A stretch of 64,000 nt of DNA, taken from Gnetum montanum (lineage: Eukaryota > Streptophyta > Gnetopsida > Gnetales > Gnetaceae). Location: assembly GCA_015680685.1 (NCBI GenBank), contig MNCI01009062.1, positions 69,997 through 133,996 of the forward strand, read 5' to 3'. Within the stretch, counting starts at the first letter, position 1; every line of letters begins with the position of its first letter. Positions 60,334 to 64,000 of the stretch are shown here, piece by piece. The notes beneath the pieces were generated by a model that searched no databases, was not told the DNA's origin, and was given only the letters and a program-made list of their open reading frames with translations. Made by a program: the position numbers and the translations under genes.

Positions 60334-60985
60334 TGATAAGCAATGAGAAATTCCTACATCCAACCATATGAATCACTAGTATTCACTAAGCAATTTGGTC
60401 AAATTTCATAGAATTTAGCTCTCTAAGTACACTAGGTCTTAGTAGTGAATCTAACGAACATGACCATTATCTTCTTAGTTTTACTTATGAAGTGCAAAGG
60501 TATGGTTAAGTGTAACTAAGGCATATTATTTTTATCATTTTATATTTTTCACTAAATTCACCTAAGTACTAAAAATAAAGTAATTAAACATTTAATTAAT
60601 CTAACAACTAATTAATATCTTAACTAATCCTAACATAAGCATCCATTCCCATTTACTATACACATCTTGAACGATGCTATAATGTTACTAGGTTACTAAG
60701 TGTTAAGCACTACTAGGGTTACCAAACATTAACATATACTTAAAATGGTTGTACTTATGTGTATTAATTAATCAAATGCATTAAATTAAATTACTCAAAT
60801 AATAAATGTATTTAAGGTAAATATTAAACTAATTATAAATGTTGCAAGGATTATGAAGAAAGCATCTTAATTACTATTCACATTGAGGTGCTCAGGTGCA
60901 TCAGTGCTCAGAAAAATATTTGTACACTTCTTACTCCAACTATAGGCACTTAGAAAATATTCTAGCTTTTGGAAGACAAATATGC
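60334..60985 (-). repeat. 5' LTR of element D (truncated)
   Basis: Collinear with LTR C from its start to the block AGAAAATATTCTAGCTTT (C: 31109). The TATA/U3 part is missing, and gag of element E begins at once. Confidence 0.75.
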
Positions 60986-61400
60986 TTATTTTGATGTCTT
61001 TCATCTTGCCTTTGCATTCTATTTCTATCTTTATCTTGATCCTTTAGTGTATCTCTATCTCTATAACTATGTTCATCTCATCAGAACTAGACATTGAAGA
61101 GGAAGAGGAAGATGGTGAACTACCAAAATCAGTATGGCTCCTATATCTTCACCTATGGTCCCTTGATTCATCTTTTCTACATTTAGAGAAGGCCCTAGGC
61201 CTTAAGCCCATTCTTGTTCTAGGACTTGTTAGATCTACATTAGTTAAATGTAGTATTTGAATGTAGTAAGGATCTAAATGAGCATATGAGATCCTTGCAT
61301 TTAGTAGGTCACTTCAATTCTCTTCAATATAGATCCTACCATTTTTTCTACTAGTATTCTCATCATGTGGTGGGTTATTGGTTCTATGTGAAGGAGACAT
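60986..61400 (-). pseudogene. Gag N-terminus, element E (truncated)
   Basis: Start at 61400: MSPSHRTNNPPHDENTSRKN, continuing GRIYIEEN and ARISYAHLDPYY, with a Ser-rich run near 61090-61120. Related to B gag. Cut off at about 60986 by the D LTR. Confidence 0.65.
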
Positions 61401-61512
61401 GTTTTTAATTAATAATGTATGTGACTTAAAATATTAATATTCTCAAAAGGATAAATCATTAGTACTTTTATAGTGATAATTTATAATATAACTAATCAAG
61501 ATAACTAGCATT

Positions 61513-61532
61513 GTCCCTATCAATGATGCCAT
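61513..61532 (-). promoter_or_regulatory. Primer-binding site, element E
   Basis: The minus strand starts AATGGCATCATTGATAGGGA. Same family of site as A, B and D. Confidence 0.6.
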
Positions 61533-62215
61533 TGATGAATAGTGAATAGTCCTTATGCCCAACCATATGAATTATAATCATTGCACTAGCGATCCAGTCA
61601 AATTTTGTGGACTTTAACTCCTAAATGTACAATAGGCAAAGTACTAACTTAAAGACGTAATCGTTGTCTTCTTGGCTTCACTTGTGTATGTACAAGGGTA
61701 TGGTTAAGTATAAGCCAAGGCACATGATTTTTGTTGATTCTTATACTTTATTTGATTTAATCTAAGTGTGAAACAAAGTAATGAATTATGAATTAATCTA
61801 ATTAAATATCTAATTCCTTAATCTAATTATCCTCACATAAGCATCTAAGCCTAGCTTTCATGCACATCCTAAACTCATTATGAATGCTATTGGATTATCA
61901 AGTGTTAGGCTATTGGCCAAACCAAGTGATAACACCATTGGGATTACCAAGCATTAATGGTATGTTTGAGGTAGTTGTACTAATTTGTGATTATTAAGTG
62001 TATTACCTAACTAGGGACATGAACATAAAGTGCATGAATGAAAACATTAAACTATTCCTATTTGTTGTAAGAAATTCCAAGAATCACATCTTTATTGTCA
62101 GCACATTAAAGTGTTCAAGTACATTGATGTTCAAATAAGGATCCATGCAATTATTGAAGTCCTACTGTAGGCACTTAGAAAATATTCTAACTCTGATAGA
62201 ATAAAACTACAAGAA
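61533..62215 (-). repeat. 5' LTR of element E (truncated)
   Basis: TGATGAATAG start next to the primer-binding site, with the CTTATGCCCAACCATATGAA block. Ends near 62215, before any TATA, at the junction with the S1 SINE module. Confidence 0.7.
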
Positions 62216-63120
62216 CTTGGCTATTAATAAGACTCTTAATTTGTTAGCTCTAAGTTATAAGTTCGATTGTAGTCGACAATGTTGAGATATAAAGTTCTAA
62301 TCTGACTATATATCTTGGGGATTAAATATTTGTAAAATAAAAAAATTTGAGTTTCAATACCCTACCACCTTTCATTTATTCAAAATTTTATAACTAAAAA
62401 ATCATGCCTAAATTTTTCATGTAGCTTATTCTATCATTTTTCTATGCTTGAAACATAGTTCATAAAAATACAATAAAATATAGTTAACCTATAGGTAGAC
62501 TATCATGTGGAGTGATGTTATGGTGCTCATTTCTTATGTCAAAGACCTACATTCAAGCCTCAACACAACCACTTAAAGAGGTTAGGTTTTTGCTCATCTA
62601 TTGATCCTCTTCAAACCCCTCTTAGTGGGATGAGCACTATAGTATTCACTGATGATCCTTGTAGTTAACATACAAGTACTTGTTTAAGCATGGGTCATTA
62701 GCTAATTAATTAACTTACATTACTCTACACCAAAAGATACTAGGTCCAAAACCTGGTACCTTAAGCACACTAACATAGAGGCATTATTCCAAGAATATAT
62801 ATTAGCTTAGCCTAAGAAAAAGGTAGGCAAGATTTCAACAAATGAAGATTAGAAGAGAAAAATGTTGAAATCCTATACTCATTAAAATAAAATCCTATTT
62901 TTTAATTATGGTTAGTGAATTAATGGCTAAGTGTTTATTTTTCTAAGGAAAGGTTGTAGGTTTAATTTCTAACCCTAAAATTATACTGCATCTTATTCGA
63001 GTTGCATTATACCTAAATACATTCCATAAATGACAATAAGATCAAGATTGATTCTTATCCATTTCAACACTTTGACTTAGAATAGATTTACTTTAAATGC
63101 AATTTACTTTTGATGTACTT
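62216..63120 (+). mobile_element. Train of SINE modules S1-S4, copy 2
   Basis: Collinear with 36303-37200 at a constant offset of about 25910 bp. The S1 B box here is GTTCGATTGT (62261-62270), closer to the tRNA consensus than in copy 1. S2 at 62508-62660. Confidence 0.6.
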
Positions 63121-63500
63121 AACATATACATATTCATGCATATTAATTAATTGGTGGAATAAGCATGACTAGTTTCAAGCGTAAACACGTATTCGTTTGG
63201 TAATCCTAGAAATTTTATTTCTTGTTTCATTTAGTAGCATAAAACTTGGTAACCTAGTAGCTGATACATGAGTTTAGGACATGTATAGCAAGTTGTGAAA
63301 ACACAATCATCACTAATAGGCTAGCGTAGAATTTATCTTCTTGTTATTAATTAGATTAATTAATTAATTTCTATATTATCATTCAATTAGATTAAGGGTC
63401 ACATAACTTCAATAATCATATGCCTTACTCTGGACTAAACCATAAATGATCAAACTACCACTAGTCCAAGCTAGAAGATAATGACCTATGATAAATGTTT
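63121..63500 (+). repeat. Plus-strand B-type LTR fragment, copy 2
   Basis: Collinear with 37200-37590, but stops before the LTR 3' end. The next sequence is a minus-strand B-type LTR, so two LTR fragments face each other. Confidence 0.55.
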
Positions 63501-63529
63501 CACTTTGGACTAAACCATACATGATCAAA

Positions 63530-64000
63530 CTATTACAAAATAAAATTGCAAGAATCTACCTAAGGGTGGAATGAAAATTCTTCCAATCTATGCATCCAAG
63601 TGTTGTATTCCTAGGCTAAACACATCCCGCAATATCAAATCTACAATGACATGGCTTGTTTTAAGATATTGAATATATGACATCGAGTTATGATATCATA
63701 GTTACAATATCATTGATGGAAAAAAATTAACATTTTGTGAAATTGATGAGATATTTCATCAATGATATTGTAGATGCAACATAGCATCAATGATATTCCA
63801 TCCAACTGATGATTCATCATACCTGCGTGATTGACAAAAAACTCATGCTTAAGTTAATAGGATAGGACCAAGCTTTCTTTACAAAATTGGAAAGGTACAA
63901 GATTATTTACTAACTCTAACTATTGAATAATTTTGAGTGTCATAGTGGTGTATTCAAAAAATGACACAATTACATGAAAAAATAAAAACAAAATTTGAAG
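63530..64000 (-). mobile_element. Start of a second B-type element (3' LTR end and internal sequence)
   Basis: 63530-63819 matches 40060-40320 of LTR B, ending CATCA at 63819. The TATA is degraded (TATTCCTAG at 63606). 63820-64000 matches B internal sequence 40321-40500. The element continues beyond the window. Confidence 0.7.

Larger units (their letters stand above)
49181..60985 (-). mobile_element. Athila-lineage element D with gag, pol and third ORF
   Basis: Minus-strand order: partial 5' LTR (60334-60985), primer-binding site, gag, protease, RT, RNase H, integrase, spacer, third ORF, partial 3' LTR (49181-49504). With the missing LTR parts it would be about 12 kb, the size expected for Athila elements. 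Three assembly Ns (49505, 50498, 50860) lie in its 3' part. All coding parts are broken. Confidence 0.82.

Overview
This window looks like intergenic heterochromatin from a large plant nuclear genome. No host gene was found. It is AT-rich and almost every recognisable coding stretch is a decayed transposable element: stops and frameshifts are frequent, and substitutions are biased towards C>T / G>A, as expected from long-term cytosine methylation. Athila-type LTR retrotransposons, an endogenous caulimovirid, a chromovirus scrap, a LINE and tRNA-derived SINE modules place it in a vascular (probably seed) plant. The old, unpurged element landscape would suit a gymnosperm, but that is inference; the species cannot be named from the sequence.

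Layout. 1-7480: Athila-lineage Ty3/gypsy element 'A' on the minus strand (3' LTR 1-562, pol 600-4340, gag 4850-6838, primer-binding site 6984-7002, truncated 5' LTR). 7690-13555: endogenous pararetrovirus on the minus strand, in the order coiled-coil/acidic N-terminus, movement protein, coat protein with zinc knuckle, protease, reverse transcriptase, RNase H, tail. 13600-15688: gag scrap, SINE and chromovirus integrase C-terminus. 15689-28618: a 12.9 kb array of degenerate ~23 bp units, with a ~2.05 kb higher-order repeat in its right half. 28619-35642 ('C') and 47324-54500 (part of 'D') are two copies of one duplicated block: a SINE, an old gag remnant, an LTR inserted in that gag, a large post-pol ORF, a spacer with an internal TATA box, and the integrase tail. 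35643-38445: short unique stretch, a train of SINE modules, a plus-strand LTR fragment and another SINE. 38420-39370 plus 46124-46230: a LINE split by element 'B' (39371-46123). B is a structurally complete LTR element with 5-bp target-site duplications; it has gag but no recognisable pol. 54470-60985: gag and pol of element D. 60986-62215: 5' part of element 'E'. 62216-63500: second copy of the SINE train. 63530-64000: start of another B-type element.

How the parts relate. A, B, D and E share a primer-binding site that reads as a deaminated Athila tRNA-Asp site, and RT of A has the FMDD motif, so they form one lineage with three architectures: gag-pol (A), gag-pol plus a large third ORF (C/D) and gag-only (B). 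B-like elements would have needed pol proteins from relatives such as A or D. All copies seen here are inactive: A has lost integrase and RNase H catalytic aspartates, and D has lost the protease DSG glycine and one RT aspartate. Four single-N positions (41596, 49505, 50498, 50860) are flanked by perfect or near-perfect duplications and look like assembly joins.
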